A DNA stretch of 64,000 nucleotides from Pseudomonas sp. RIT-PI-r (lineage in GTDB: Bacteria > Pseudomonadota > Gammaproteobacteria > Pseudomonadales > Pseudomonadaceae). Where the stretch lies: contig NZ_LIGE01000036.1 of NCBI RefSeq assembly GCF_001297015.1, positions 62,001 through 126,000 of the forward strand. Reading direction: 5' to 3'. Made by a program: the position numbers and the translations under genes. This document shows, one piece after another, positions 37,828 to 46,074 of this stretch (the first letter of the stretch is position 1; each line of letters begins with the position of its first letter). A model generated the notes under the pieces. That model did not search any database, was not told the DNA's origin, and saw only the letters and a program-made list of their open reading frames with translations.

Positions 37828-39174
37828 ATGAGCCAACCGTGGAGCCCTGACAGCTGGCGCGCCCTGCCGATCCAGCAGCAACCCCAATACCCCGACGCCG
37901 CGCACCTGCGCCAGGTCGAACAAACCCTGGCCAGCTATCCGCCGCTGGTGTTTGCCGGCGAGGCGCGCGAACTGCGTCGTCAGTTTGCCGAAGTCACCCA
38001 GGGTCGGGCCTTCCTGCTGCAGGGCGGCGATTGCGCGGAAAGCTTTGCCGAGTTCTCTGCGGCAAAGATTCGCGACACGTTTAAAGTGTTGCTGCAAATG
38101 GCGATCGTCATGACCTTCGCCGCCGGTTGCCCGGTGGTCAAGGTCGGGCGCATGGCCGGTCAGTTCGCCAAACCGCGCTCGGCCAACGACGAGACCATCG
38201 ACGGCGTGACGCTGCCGGCTTATCGCGGCGACATCGTCAACGGCATCGGTTTCGACGAAAAGAGCCGTGTACCCGATCCGGAACGCCTGCTGCAGTCCTA
38301 CCACCAGTCCACCGCGACGCTGAACCTGTTGCGCGCGTTTGCTCAGGGCGGTTTTGCCGACCTGCATCAGGTGCACAAGTGGAACCTCGATTTCATCGCC
38401 AACTCGGCGCTGGCCGAGAAGTACAGCCACCTCGCCGACCGCATCGATGAAACCCTGGCGTTCATGCGTGCCTGCGGCATGGACAGCTCGCCGCAACTGC
38501 GCGAAACCAGTTTCTTCACCGCTCACGAAGCGTTGCTGTTGAACTACGAAGAAGCCTTCGTGCGTCGCGACAGCCTGACCAACGATTACTACGATTGCTC
38601 GGCGCACATGCTGTGGATCGGCGACCGTACTCGTCAACTCGATGGCGCGCACGTTGAATTTCTGCGTGGCGTGAACAACCCGATCGGCGTCAAGGTCGGC
38701 CCGAGCATGAACCCGGATGACCTGATCCGCCTGATCGACGTGCTCAACCCGGACAACGATCCGGGGCGCCTCAACCTGATCGCGCGGATGGGTGCGAACA
38801 AGGTCGGCGATCACCTGCCGGCGCTGATTCAAGCGGTACAGCGTGAAGGCAAGCAAGTGCTGTGGAGCTCCGACCCGATGCACGGCAACACCATCAAGGC
38901 CAGCAGCGGTTACAAGACCCGCGACTTCGCGCAGATCCTCGGTGAGGTTAAACAGTTCTTCCAGGTGCACGAAGCGGAAGGCAGCTATGCCGGCGGGATT
39001 CACATCGAGATGACCGGGCAGAATGTCACCGAGTGCATTGGTGGCGCGCGGCCGATTACTGAAGACGGCTTGTCGGATCGCTATCACACCCATTGTGATC
39101 CGCGGATGAATGCCGATCAGTCGCTGGAGTTGGCGTTTTTGATTGCTGAAACCCTCAAGCAGGTTCGCCGCTAG
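37828..39174 (+). CDS. 3-Deoxy-7-phosphoheptulonate synthase, class II
   Basis: 448 aa from ATG 37828. It joins phosphoenolpyruvate and erythrose-4-phosphate, the first step of aromatic amino acid synthesis. The plant-type (class II) signatures are FLLQGGDCAESFAEF, KVGRMAGQFAKPRS, then LWSSDPMHGNTI and HIEMTGQNVTECIGG. It is unrelated in sequence to the class I enzyme at 53409. Some pseudomonads use class II enzymes for secondary aromatics such as phenazines. No such cluster is present here. Confidence 0.95.
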   Translation: MSQPWSPDSWRALPIQQQPQYPDAAHLRQVEQTLASYPPLVFAGEARELRRQFAEVTQGRAFLLQGGDCAESFAEFSAAKIRDTFKVLLQMAIVMTFAAGCPVVKVGRMAGQFAKPRSANDETIDGVTLPAYRGDIVNGIGFDEKSRVPDPERLLQSYHQSTATLNLLRAFAQGGFADLHQVHKWNLDFIANSALAEKYSHLADRIDETLAFMRACGMDSSPQLRETSFFTAHEALLLNYEEAFVRRDSLTNDYYDCSAHMLWIGDRTRQLDGAHVEFLRGVNNPIGVKVGPSMNPDDLIRLIDVLNPDNDPGRLNLIARMGANKVGDHLPALIQAVQREGKQVLWSSDPMHGNTIKASSGYKTRDFAQILGEVKQFFQVHEAEGSYAGGIHIEMTGQNVTECIGGARPITEDGLSDRYHTHCDPRMNADQSLELAFLIAETLKQVRR

Positions 39175-39190
39175 ACCGCGTCGCGCAAAC

Positions 39191-39279
39191 TTGTAGGAGC
39201 TGCCGAAGGCTGCGATCTTTTGATCTTGTTTTTTATAGGATCAACATCAAAAGATCGCAGCCTTCGGCAGCTCCTACAG
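39191..39279. repeat. REP doublet, family A
   Basis: TGTAGGAGCTGCCGAAGGC and its inverted copy around a T/A-rich spacer, GGAGCTGC ends outward, immediately after the class II DAHP synthase gene. Confidence 0.85.
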
Positions 39280-39282
39280 GGA

Positions 39283-40503
39283 TCAGTCCAGTTCTGCCAA
39301 TGCCACCCGCAACCGCGCCGCACTCTCGCGCTGACAATTCAATTGCAGCCGCGCAAGCCCCAGCCAATCTGCCATCTGCCGCAAATTCACGGCCAGCGCC
39401 AACATCCCTTCCTCATCCAGCCCCGGCTCTTCCTCGTGCACCGCATGCACCGCCAACTGCCCCGCCGCCCGTTCGGCACGCAAATCCACCCGCGCAGCAA
39501 TCCGCTCGTTGTGCAAAAACGGCAACACGTAATAGCCGTAGACTCGCTTGTCCTGCGGCGTATAAATCTCCAGCCGATAGCGAAAGTCGAACAAGCGCTC
39601 AGTCCGGCTGCGTTCCCAGATCAACGAATCGAAGGGCGACAACAACGCACTGGCCGCCACTTTGCGCGGGACTTTCGGCTCCGGCAGGCAATAGGCGATT
39701 TGCCGCCAACCGGCGACTTCGCACATTTGCAGCTGCCCTGCTTCGACCAGTTCTGCAAGGCGCGGACGCGCATCCGCCGGGTTCAGGCGAAAGTAATCAC
39801 GCAGGTCTTTCTCTGTACCAACGCCCAATGCCTGCGCTGCATGCAGCAACAAGCCACGCTGCGCTTCGGCCTCTCCGGGCAATGTCTGTTGCAGAATCGA
39901 TGGAGGAATCACCCGCTCCGGCAAATCATACAAACGCTCAAAACCGCGACGCCCCGCCACCGTGACTTCACCGGCGGCGAACAACCACTCCAGCGCATGC
40001 TTTTCAGCACTCCAGTCCCACCATGGCCCGGCCTTGTCTTCACGGGTTGAAAGGCTGCCGGCGCCCAACGCGCCCTGCTCTTCCACCGAATTCAAGACCC
40101 GACGAACCACGTCCTGCTGCTCACGACCGAATTTCGCCAGTTGCTGGTAGATATCCTCGCCACGCTTGGCGCGCTGCATCCGCCAAGCCATCAACGGATA
40201 CATCGACAGCGGCAACAACGACGCTTCATGCCCCCAGTATTCGAACAACGTGCGACGTCGCCCCGAACTCCAGGCAGCCTGGTCGAGCAAATCAGAAGAG
40301 TAGGCACCGAGACGGGAAAACAGCGGCAGGTAGTGCGAGCGCACCACGGCGTTGACGGAGTCGATTTGCAGCAGACCCAGCCGTTCGATCAGCCGGTTGA
40401 CGTGAGCGGCTTTGACAGTCGGCGGCTGGCGCCCGTTGAACCCTTGGGCCGCCAGCGCCAGTCGTCGCGCCTGTTTGAGGGAAAAGGATACTGTTGCGGG
40501 CAT
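39283..40503 (-). CDS. ycaQ: YcaQ-family winged-helix DNA glycosylase (interstrand crosslink repair)
   Basis: 406 aa from ATG 40503, with GGAG six bases upstream. It belongs to the HTH_42/AlkZ superfamily. The catalytic-loop motif of the YcaQ branch, Gln-x-Asp, appears as LLQIDSVNAVVRSH near residue 41. Further family marks are FEYWGHEASLLPL and LSPFDSLIWERSRTERLFDF. E. coli YcaQ unhooks nitrogen-mustard crosslinks; the same role is inferred. Cytoplasmic and monocistronic. Confidence 0.9.
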   Translation of the reverse strand: MPATVSFSLKQARRLALAAQGFNGRQPPTVKAAHVNRLIERLGLLQIDSVNAVVRSHYLPLFSRLGAYSSDLLDQAAWSSGRRRTLFEYWGHEASLLPLSMYPLMAWRMQRAKRGEDIYQQLAKFGREQQDVVRRVLNSVEEQGALGAGSLSTREDKAGPWWDWSAEKHALEWLFAAGEVTVAGRRGFERLYDLPERVIPPSILQQTLPGEAEAQRGLLLHAAQALGVGTEKDLRDYFRLNPADARPRLAELVEAGQLQMCEVAGWRQIAYCLPEPKVPRKVAASALLSPFDSLIWERSRTERLFDFRYRLEIYTPQDKRVYGYYVLPFLHNERIAARVDLRAERAAGQLAVHAVHEEEPGLDEEGMLALAVNLRQMADWLGLARLQLNCQRESAARLRVALAELD

Positions 40504-40583
40504 GAGCATCTCCTTGTCTGCTCGCAACCTACCTCACTGGAAGTTGGTTTGTGTAGCGCTTTGCTCATCATTTATGCAGTGGG

Positions 40584-40805
40584 TCATTTATGCATCGGGT
40601 CATCCCAGAACGGCCGCACGGCTTCGTGTTCAACGTCGGCACGACTGACGCCGATGTCCTTCAACGCTTCATCACTCAGACTGGCGAGCAACTCGCGTTC
40701 ACGGTGCAGTTCGTACCAGCGGCTAAACTTGTGCAGCAGATCGGAAACGATATGGCCGTGGCCGGAAAATTTTGCTTCGTCTACATACTCTCTTTGACCT
40801 TTCAT
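40584..40805 (-). CDS. DUF1127 small protein
   Basis: 73 aa with a strong AAGGAGG site. A basic N-terminal helix (LLHKFSRWYELHRERELLA) leads to the DUF1127 core LASLSDEALKDIGVSRADVE. Short DUF1127 proteins have been linked to RNA turnover and to phosphate or carbon metabolism in alpha-proteobacteria; in pseudomonads the role is unknown. It is divergent from the LysR gene at 40902. Confidence 0.88.
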   Translation of the reverse strand: MKGQREYVDEAKFSGHGHIVSDLLHKFSRWYELHRERELLASLSDEALKDIGVSRADVEHEAVRPFWDDPMHK

Positions 40806-40901
40806 CGTGTTGCCCTCCTTGTGGATGGATCAAGTCTCTGCCTGGCGCTAAGATCAATCCAACGAATGTTTCTGATGGCATGCATCACGGAGATTCATCA
40901 A

Positions 40902-41756
40902 TTGTCGGCCTACCCCAGTATCGATACCGATGTCCTGCGCACCTTTGTCGCCATCGCTGATCAGGGCGGTTTCACCCGCGCTGGCGAAATGGTCAACCGC
41001 ACGCAATCGGCGGTGAGCATGCAGATGAAGCGCCTGGAAGAAGACGTGTTGCAGCGCCAGTTGTTCGAGCGTGATGGACGTCAGGTGCGCCTGACCGCCG
41101 AAGGTCAGGTGTTGCTCGGTTACGCGCGGCGCATCCTCAAGCTGCACAGTGAAGTGTTCAACACCTTGCGCGAGCCGCACATGGTCGGCACCGTGCGCAT
41201 CGGCACGCCGGATGATTACGTGATGCGTTTTCTGCCGGGGATCCTGTCGCGGTTTGCGCAGTTCTATCCGCTGATCCAGATCGAAGTGCATTGCGAGTCG
41301 ACTAAACAATTGCTGCAGCGTACCGATCTGGATCTGTCGATCGTCACCCGCGAACCGGGTAACGAGATCGGCCAGTTGTTGCGCAAGGAGCGTTTTGTCT
41401 GGGCCGAGGCGCAGAATTTCAGCGCCCACGAACAAACACCGCTGCCGCTGGCGATGTTCAACAGTGATTGCTTCTGCCGCTTGTGGGCGTGCAATGCGCT
41501 GGATGCGATGGGCCGCGATTACCGCATCGCTTACAACAGCACCAGCCTATCGGCGCTGATGGCCGTGGTCAGCGCGGGTCTGGCGATCACTGCGCAACTG
41601 GAGAGTCTGATTACCCCGGACATGCGCATTCTCGGAGCCGAGGAAGAACTGCCGCTGTTGCCGGAAGCCAGCATCATGCTGATCCGCAACCTTAACAACC
41701 CTTCGCCGATCACCGAGTGCCTGGCCGAGCACATCGTCGAAGGCTTCAAACTTTAA
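40902..41756 (+). CDS. LysR-family regulator
   Basis: 284 aa from a TTG at 40902 with a GGAG site nine bases upstream; ATGs at 40866-40881 have none. Winged-helix at 10-70 (FVAIADQGGFTRAGEMVNRTQSA), then a substrate-binding domain beginning GTVRIGTPDDYV. The shape is that of the LrhA/HdfR branch. It is divergent from DUF1127 and its 3' end overlaps the convergent TauE/SafE gene by 11 bases. The target genes are not evident. Confidence 0.88.
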   Translation: MSAYPSIDTDVLRTFVAIADQGGFTRAGEMVNRTQSAVSMQMKRLEEDVLQRQLFERDGRQVRLTAEGQVLLGYARRILKLHSEVFNTLREPHMVGTVRIGTPDDYVMRFLPGILSRFAQFYPLIQIEVHCESTKQLLQRTDLDLSIVTREPGNEIGQLLRKERFVWAEAQNFSAHEQTPLPLAMFNSDCFCRLWACNALDAMGRDYRIAYNSTSLSALMAVVSAGLAITAQLESLITPDMRILGAEEELPLLPEASIMLIRNLNNPSPITECLAEHIVEGFKL

Positions 41757-42492
41757 ACGCGAGCATCACCGCGCACAGCACCAGAAAACCGCAGAACAGC
41801 CCGCGCAGGTATTTTTCCGGCATGGCGTGGGCGACTTTCACCCCCCAACTGATGCTCGCCAGACCACCTAGGGCCAGCGGCAGGCCGATTATCCAGTCCA
41901 CTTCCTGATGCACCGCGTAGGTCACCAAGGTCACGCCGGTACTTGGCAGCGCCAGCGCCAGCGACAAGCCTTGCGCGACCACCTGCGTGGTGCCGAACAG
42001 GCTGGTCAGCACGGGCGTCGCCACCACTGCCCCGCCGACACCGAACAGACCGCCCATGGTTCCTGATGCAGCCCCGAGAACACCCAGCCACGGCCATGAA
42101 TAACGCATCTCGGACGTTGCTGCGGGTTGGCGACCGAACATCTTCAACAGGTTGTAAGCCGACAAAACGACAAGGAACGCGACAAACCCGACGCGCATGG
42201 TTTGCGCGTCAATGCCGACCGCCCAGATCGACCCGACCCGGGCAAAGCAGACCCCCATCCCCGCCAGCGGCAGTGCGTGACGCAACTCGATGCGATTGCG
42301 CTGGTGATACCGCCACAGCGCCAGCATCACGTTAGGCACGACCATGACCAGCGCCGTGCCTTGGGCGATCTGTTGATCCAGGCCGAACCAAACGCCCAGC
42401 AACGGAATGGCGATCAAGCCGCCGCCGATGCCGAAGATGCCACCCAGTGTGCCAAGCGCCGCGCCGAACAGCAGGTACAACAAAAACTCCAT
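41746..42492 (-). CDS. TauE/SafE-family membrane permease
   Basis: 248 aa (ATG 42492; an in-frame GTG lies at 42495). Seven to eight TM segments. Two repeats of the family glycine motif: LGTLGGIFGIGGGLIAIPLL and ASGTMGGLFGVGGAVVATP. Family members export sulfite, sulfoacetate or other organic anions; the substrate here is unknown. Divergent from the LysR gene at 42606, which may control it. Confidence 0.9.
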   Translation of the reverse strand: MEFLLYLLFGAALGTLGGIFGIGGGLIAIPLLGVWFGLDQQIAQGTALVMVVPNVMLALWRYHQRNRIELRHALPLAGMGVCFARVGSIWAVGIDAQTMRVGFVAFLVVLSAYNLLKMFGRQPAATSEMRYSWPWLGVLGAASGTMGGLFGVGGAVVATPVLTSLFGTTQVVAQGLSLALALPSTGVTLVTYAVHQEVDWIIGLPLALGGLASISWGVKVAHAMPEKYLRGLFCGFLVLCAVMLAFKV

Positions 42493-42554
42493 CACAGCCG
42501 AATTCCTCTCACGTCAGGCGAATCATCCTACGCAGTCGCGGCTGGCGTGGAAAC

Positions 42555-42579
42555 GCATAGCAACGCACAATGGCTATGC
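42555..42579. promoter_or_regulatory. Inverted repeat GCATAGC-N11-GCTATGC, probable LysR operator
   Basis: Seven-base perfect arms with an 11-base spacer lie in the 110-base gap between the TauE/SafE gene and the divergent LysR gene, 27 bases before the latter's start. Size and position fit a LysR recognition site. Confidence 0.5.
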
Positions 42580-42605
42580 CGATTTCGCACAGGCGTTCGC
42601 TGACC

Positions 42606-43562
42606 ATGAATCCCAATCAATTGACCGAGCAACTTGGGCTATTTCTCGATGTATTGGAAAGTGGCAGTTTTTCCGCCGCTTCGCGTCGTCATCCGCTGAC
42701 ACCTTCGGCGGTCGCGCGGCGTATCGACAGCCTGGAAAGCGCGGTCGGCAGCCAGTTGTTCATTCGCAGCACTCACGCCGTACTCGCCACGCCGGCCGGT
42801 CTCGCGTTTGCCGAACGGGCCCGGCGGATCGTCGCCGAATTGCAACTGGCCCGAGCTGAAGCGGTGTCGCTAAGCAGTGCGCCAGAGGGCCTGATTCGCA
42901 TCGATGCCCCGGCAGCCTTCGGGCGACGGCATCTGGCACCCGTAATCGCTGACTTTCTCGTTCTGTATCCGGGCCTGGACGTGCAATTGCACTTGATCGA
43001 CAGCTTCGTCGATATGGCCGGTTCCAATCTTGGCAAAGTCGATCTGGTCCTGCGCGCAGGGCAAATGGCTGATACCCGATTGGTGGCCACACCCTTGGCG
43101 AGCATGGTGCGTATTGCCTGCGCCAGCCCTGACTACCTCAAACGCCGTGGTGTGCCCGGCAGGCCCGCGCAACTGAGCGAGCATGACGGCCTCGACTGGG
43201 ACGGCCTCGCACCGCCCTTCGCCTGGCGCTTTGAACAGGACGGCCAGATGCAACTGCACCGCCCGGGGCGAATCCGCATGAGCGCCAACAACGCCGAAGC
43301 ATTGGTCTGTGGCGCCTTGGCCGGATTGGGCATTGCCCATCTACCGACCTGGCTGGCCAGTGAATACCTGTTACGCGGCGAATTGCTGCCATTGTTTTGC
43401 GAAAGTGGGCTACCTAATCCGGAGTCCACCGGCATTTACGCGTTGCGCATGGAACAGCAGACGAATTCGCGTAGTCGCTTGTTGCTGGAGTACCTGAAAA
43501 GCCGCTTCAGCCCGGTGCCGCCCTGGGATCTGGCGCTACAGCGAGATTTGGGCCGCCACTGA
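42606..43562 (+). CDS. LysR-family regulator
   Basis: 318 aa from ATG 42606. The winged helix is FLDVLESGSFSAASRRHPLTPSAVARRIDSLE; the effector domain begins GLIRIDAPAAFGRRHLAPVI, the layout of the large DsdC/AaeR/YafC-like branch. It probably regulates the divergent permease, itself, or both, through the repeat at 42555. No effector can be named. Confidence 0.88.
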   Translation: MNPNQLTEQLGLFLDVLESGSFSAASRRHPLTPSAVARRIDSLESAVGSQLFIRSTHAVLATPAGLAFAERARRIVAELQLARAEAVSLSSAPEGLIRIDAPAAFGRRHLAPVIADFLVLYPGLDVQLHLIDSFVDMAGSNLGKVDLVLRAGQMADTRLVATPLASMVRIACASPDYLKRRGVPGRPAQLSEHDGLDWDGLAPPFAWRFEQDGQMQLHRPGRIRMSANNAEALVCGALAGLGIAHLPTWLASEYLLRGELLPLFCESGLPNPESTGIYALRMEQQTNSRSRLLLEYLKSRFSPVPPWDLALQRDLGRH

Positions 43563-43574
43563 GGCTGGAGAATT

Positions 43575-43605
43575 ATCTAGCGCATTAAACATTCGGGCGC
43601 TAGAT
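43575..43605 (+). promoter_or_regulatory. Palindrome before ohrR, probable OhrR operator
   Basis: Perfect nine-base arms ATCTAGCGC and GCGCTAGAT, 13-base spacer, ending 30 bases before the ohrR ATG at 43635. TAGCGC units recur upstream of ohr at 44376 and 44392, which suggests a shared recognition element. Confidence 0.55.
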
Positions 43606-43634
43606 TCATGACCATCACCGATCAAGGCTTTGTT

Positions 43635-44099
43635 ATGAAATCCGAGCGCAATACCCCCGACCTTTGCGAAGAACTGCTACTGGATAACCAGGCCTGCTTC
43701 GCCCTTCATTCCACTTCACTGATGATGACCAAGGTCTACAAGCCACTGCTGCAAGCGTTGAATCTGACCTATCCGCAGTACCTGGCAATGATGGTGTTGT
43801 GGGAAAAGGATGGTTTGACGGTCGGAGAGATCAGCACACGGTTGCTGACCGACCCCGGTTCGCTGACTCCACTGCTCAAACGCCTGGAAGGCGAAGGGTT
43901 ACTCAGCCGCACGCGCAGTCGAGAGGATGAGCGGGTGGTGATTGTCGAGTTGACCGAGCAAGGCCGCGCGCTGCGTGACAAGGCGCAGACCATTCCGCAA
44001 TGCATCCTCGGCGCCAGCGGCTTCACCCTGGAACGCCTGCAAAAGCTGCAAGCGGAATTGCAGGCACTGCGCGGTCACTTGCAAGAAAGCCTGATCTGA
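43635..44099 (+). CDS. ohrR: Organic-hydroperoxide-sensing MarR repressor OhrR
   Basis: 154 aa from ATG 43635; the in-frame ATG at 43608 would place the operator palindrome across the start. The reactive cysteine is Cys21 in LLLDNQACFALHS, and Cys123 (PQCILGASGF) would be the resolving residue of a two-cysteine OhrR. MarR wing: SREDERVVIVELTEQG. It represses ohr until oxidised by organic peroxides. It is transcribed in the same direction as ohr, 326 bases upstream. Confidence 0.93.
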   Translation: MKSERNTPDLCEELLLDNQACFALHSTSLMMTKVYKPLLQALNLTYPQYLAMMVLWEKDGLTVGEISTRLLTDPGSLTPLLKRLEGEGLLSRTRSREDERVVIVELTEQGRALRDKAQTIPQCILGASGFTLERLQKLQAELQALRGHLQESLI

Positions 44100-44114
44100 C
44101 TTCCACACAGTCCC

Positions 44115-44204
44115 TGTGGGAGCGAGCCTGCTCGCGAATGCTTAGTGTCAGTCGATATGAATGGTGACTGATACACCGCATTCGCGAGCAGGCTCGCTCC
44201 TACA
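44115..44204. repeat. REP doublet, family B, inverted arrangement
   Basis: TGTGGGAGCGAGCCTGCTCGC and its inverted copy; here the GGGAGCGAG ends face outward, opposite to the copies at 32124 and 36835. Confidence 0.85.
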
Positions 44205-44327
44205 TTGATTTCATCGACAAGAAAATATTTTCACCATCTGATCTACCGCGCAATCCGCTCTAACTCAAGCCTTACAACCACCCTCTCATACCCGCCGCTT
44301 CGTCGAAGTGCAGCTTTTTTCAAAATT

Positions 44328-44398
44328 TATCTTGCGCGCAATATATTGGCGCGATACATTTATCTCGCACTTACTTAGCGCGCAAACAATTAGCGCAC
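44328..44398 (+). promoter_or_regulatory. Operator region of ohr
   Basis: GCGCGCAATATATTGGCGCG at 44335-44353 (near-palindromic) is followed by two direct TAGCGC copies (44376 and 44392), all within 100 bases of the ohr start. OhrR binding is inferred from the neighbouring repressor gene and the similar TAGCGC arms before ohrR. Confidence 0.45.
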
Positions 44399-44425
44399 AC
44401 AATCACACCCAATGAGGCTCACACC

Positions 44426-44845
44426 ATGCAAACTCTCTACACCGCAATCGCAACCTCCACTGGCGGCCGTGATGGTCGTGCGATCTCCAGCGACAACATC
44501 CTCGACGTCAAACTTGCCACCCCGAAAGAACTCGGCGGTGCCGGCGGCGCGGCGACCAACCCAGAGCAACTGTTCGCTGCCGGCTACTCGGCCTGCTTCA
44601 TCGGCGCACTGAAATTCGTCGCCAGCCAGAGCAAACGCAAAATCCCTGACGATGCCTCGATCACCGCCCACGTCGGCATCGGCCAGATCCCCGGTGGCTT
44701 CGGTCTGGACATCGACCTGCACATCAGCCTGCCTGGCCTGGAACAAGCCGACGCACAAGCGCTGGTCGACGCTGCTCACCAGGTCTGCCCGTACTCCAAC
44801 GCCACCCGTGGCAACGTCGATGTGCGTCTGCACGTCACCGTCTAA
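44426..44845 (+). CDS. ohr: Organic hydroperoxide resistance protein Ohr
   Basis: 139 aa. It is a dimeric thiol peroxidase that detoxifies lipid and organic peroxides using lipoyl proteins as reductant. The two catalytic cysteines are in GYSACFIGALKFV and HQVCPYSNATRGN, with the arginine-containing N-terminal segment GGRDGRAIS. Cytoplasmic, family length. OhrR-controlled by context. Confidence 0.96.
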   Translation: MQTLYTAIATSTGGRDGRAISSDNILDVKLATPKELGGAGGAATNPEQLFAAGYSACFIGALKFVASQSKRKIPDDASITAHVGIGQIPGGFGLDIDLHISLPGLEQADAQALVDAAHQVCPYSNATRGNVDVRLHVTV

Positions 44846-44879
44846 CCGCTGATAGCCCAGGCCCGAACAGGAAATGAAC

Positions 44880-45890
44880 ATGCACACTTTCAGCAAAGTC
44901 TTGACCGGTACCCTTCTCGCCCTGTCCATCCACAGTGCATTTGCCGGTGATGTCGAACACAACACTCAGGCATTCCTCGATGTGCTGAATGCCGGCACCG
45001 GCAAACCGATGGAACAGCTGACGCCTAAAGATGCCCGCGCCGTGCTGGTCGGCGCGCAGTCCGGGGTCAAGTTGACGCTGCCCAAAGCGGACGTCAGCGA
45101 GAAAACCATCCAGGTCGATGGCCAACCGTTGAGCCTGACCATCGTCCGGCCGGCCGGGGTCAAGGGCGAGCTGCCAGTGTTCATGTTCTTCCATGGCGGT
45201 GGCTGGGTGCTGGGCGACTTCCCGACGCACGAGCGGCTGGTGCGGGATCTGGTGGTCGGTTCTGGAGCGGCGGCGGTGTTCGTCAATTACACGCCATCGC
45301 CGGAAGCGCATTACCCGGTGGCGATCAACCAGGCCTACGCCGCAACGAAGTGGGTCGCAGAGCACGGCAAAGAGATCAATGTCGACGGCAAGCGTCTGGC
45401 CGTGGCGGGCAACAGCGTCGGCGGCAACATGGCGGCCGTGGTTGCACTGATGGCCAAAGACAAGGGCACGCCGGCGATTAAATTCCAGGTGCTGCTATGG
45501 CCGGTGACGGATGCCAATTTCGATACCGGTTCCTACAACCAGTACGCCGAAGGACACTTCCTCACGCGCAACATGATGAAGTGGTTCTGGGACAACTACA
45601 CCACCGACGCCAAACAGCGCAGCGAGATCTACGCCTCGCCGCTGCGGGCCACCACCGCACAACTGAAGGGCCTGCCGCCCGCGCTGGTGCAGACCGCCGG
45701 CGCCGATGTCTTGCGTGATGAAGGCGAAGCCTACGCACGCAAACTGGACGAGGCCGGAGTGCCGGTGACGTCAGTGCGGTACAACGGCATGATTCACGAT
45801 TACGGTTTGCTCAACGTGGTCAGTCAGGTGCCAGCAGTGCGTTCGGCGATGTTGCAGGCATCTGAAGAACTCAAGGAACACCTGAAGTAA
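44880..45890 (+). CDS. Secreted alpha/beta hydrolase (hormone-sensitive lipase family)
   Basis: 336 aa from ATG 44880, with AGGA at proper spacing. A signal peptide ends at AFAG. HSL-family marks are the oxyanion loop FFHGGGWVLGD, the nucleophile serine in VAGNSVGGNM, the acid in GADVLRDEGEAYA and the His in MIHDYGLLN. It is probably a periplasmic or secreted esterase. It lies 34 bases after ohr and may be co-induced with it by peroxides. Confidence 0.88.
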   Translation: MHTFSKVLTGTLLALSIHSAFAGDVEHNTQAFLDVLNAGTGKPMEQLTPKDARAVLVGAQSGVKLTLPKADVSEKTIQVDGQPLSLTIVRPAGVKGELPVFMFFHGGGWVLGDFPTHERLVRDLVVGSGAAAVFVNYTPSPEAHYPVAINQAYAATKWVAEHGKEINVDGKRLAVAGNSVGGNMAAVVALMAKDKGTPAIKFQVLLWPVTDANFDTGSYNQYAEGHFLTRNMMKWFWDNYTTDAKQRSEIYASPLRATTAQLKGLPPALVQTAGADVLRDEGEAYARKLDEAGVPVTSVRYNGMIHDYGLLNVVSQVPAVRSAMLQASEELKEHLK

Positions 45891-45903
45891 CCACAATCCC
45901 ATT

Positions 45904-45991
45904 GTGGGAGTGAGCCTGCTCGCGAAAGCGGAGTGTCATCCAGTGATGTGCTGGCTGACAGAACGCATTCGCGAGCAGGCTCGCTCCCACA
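45904..45991. repeat. REP doublet, family B, inverted arrangement
   Basis: TGTGGGAGTGAGCCTGCTCGC and its inverted GCGAGCAGGCTCGCTCCCACA copy, GGGAG ends outward, after the esterase gene. Confidence 0.85.
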
Positions 45992-46023
45992 GGGAATAGG
46001 TGTGGAGCACAAAACCCAGGCAC

Positions 46024-46054
46024 AAAAAAGCCCGACTCGATGGTCGGGCTTTTT
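46024..46054. terminator. Bidirectional terminator between the esterase gene and efp
   Basis: AAAAAAGCCCGACTCGA / TGGTCGGGCTTTTT: stem with A-run and T-run serving both convergent units. Confidence 0.88.
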
Positions 46055-46074
46055 CTTTCCGCGAAAAGCAGTGC

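Larger units (their letters stand above)
44100..44425. other. Intergenic region between ohrR and ohr
   Basis: 326 bases. The left part is a family B REP doublet (44115-44204). The right part carries inverted GCGC-containing repeats just before ohr that are probable OhrR sites. Confidence 0.6.

Noticed and set aside
37816..39093. A 425-codon minus-strand frame over the class II DAHP synthase
   Set aside because: No known domain and fully inside a well-supported gene.
28915..45991. CRISPR array from repeated inverted units
   Set aside because: The units are single inverted doublets scattered at gene ends, without regular spacers or cas genes; they are REP elements.
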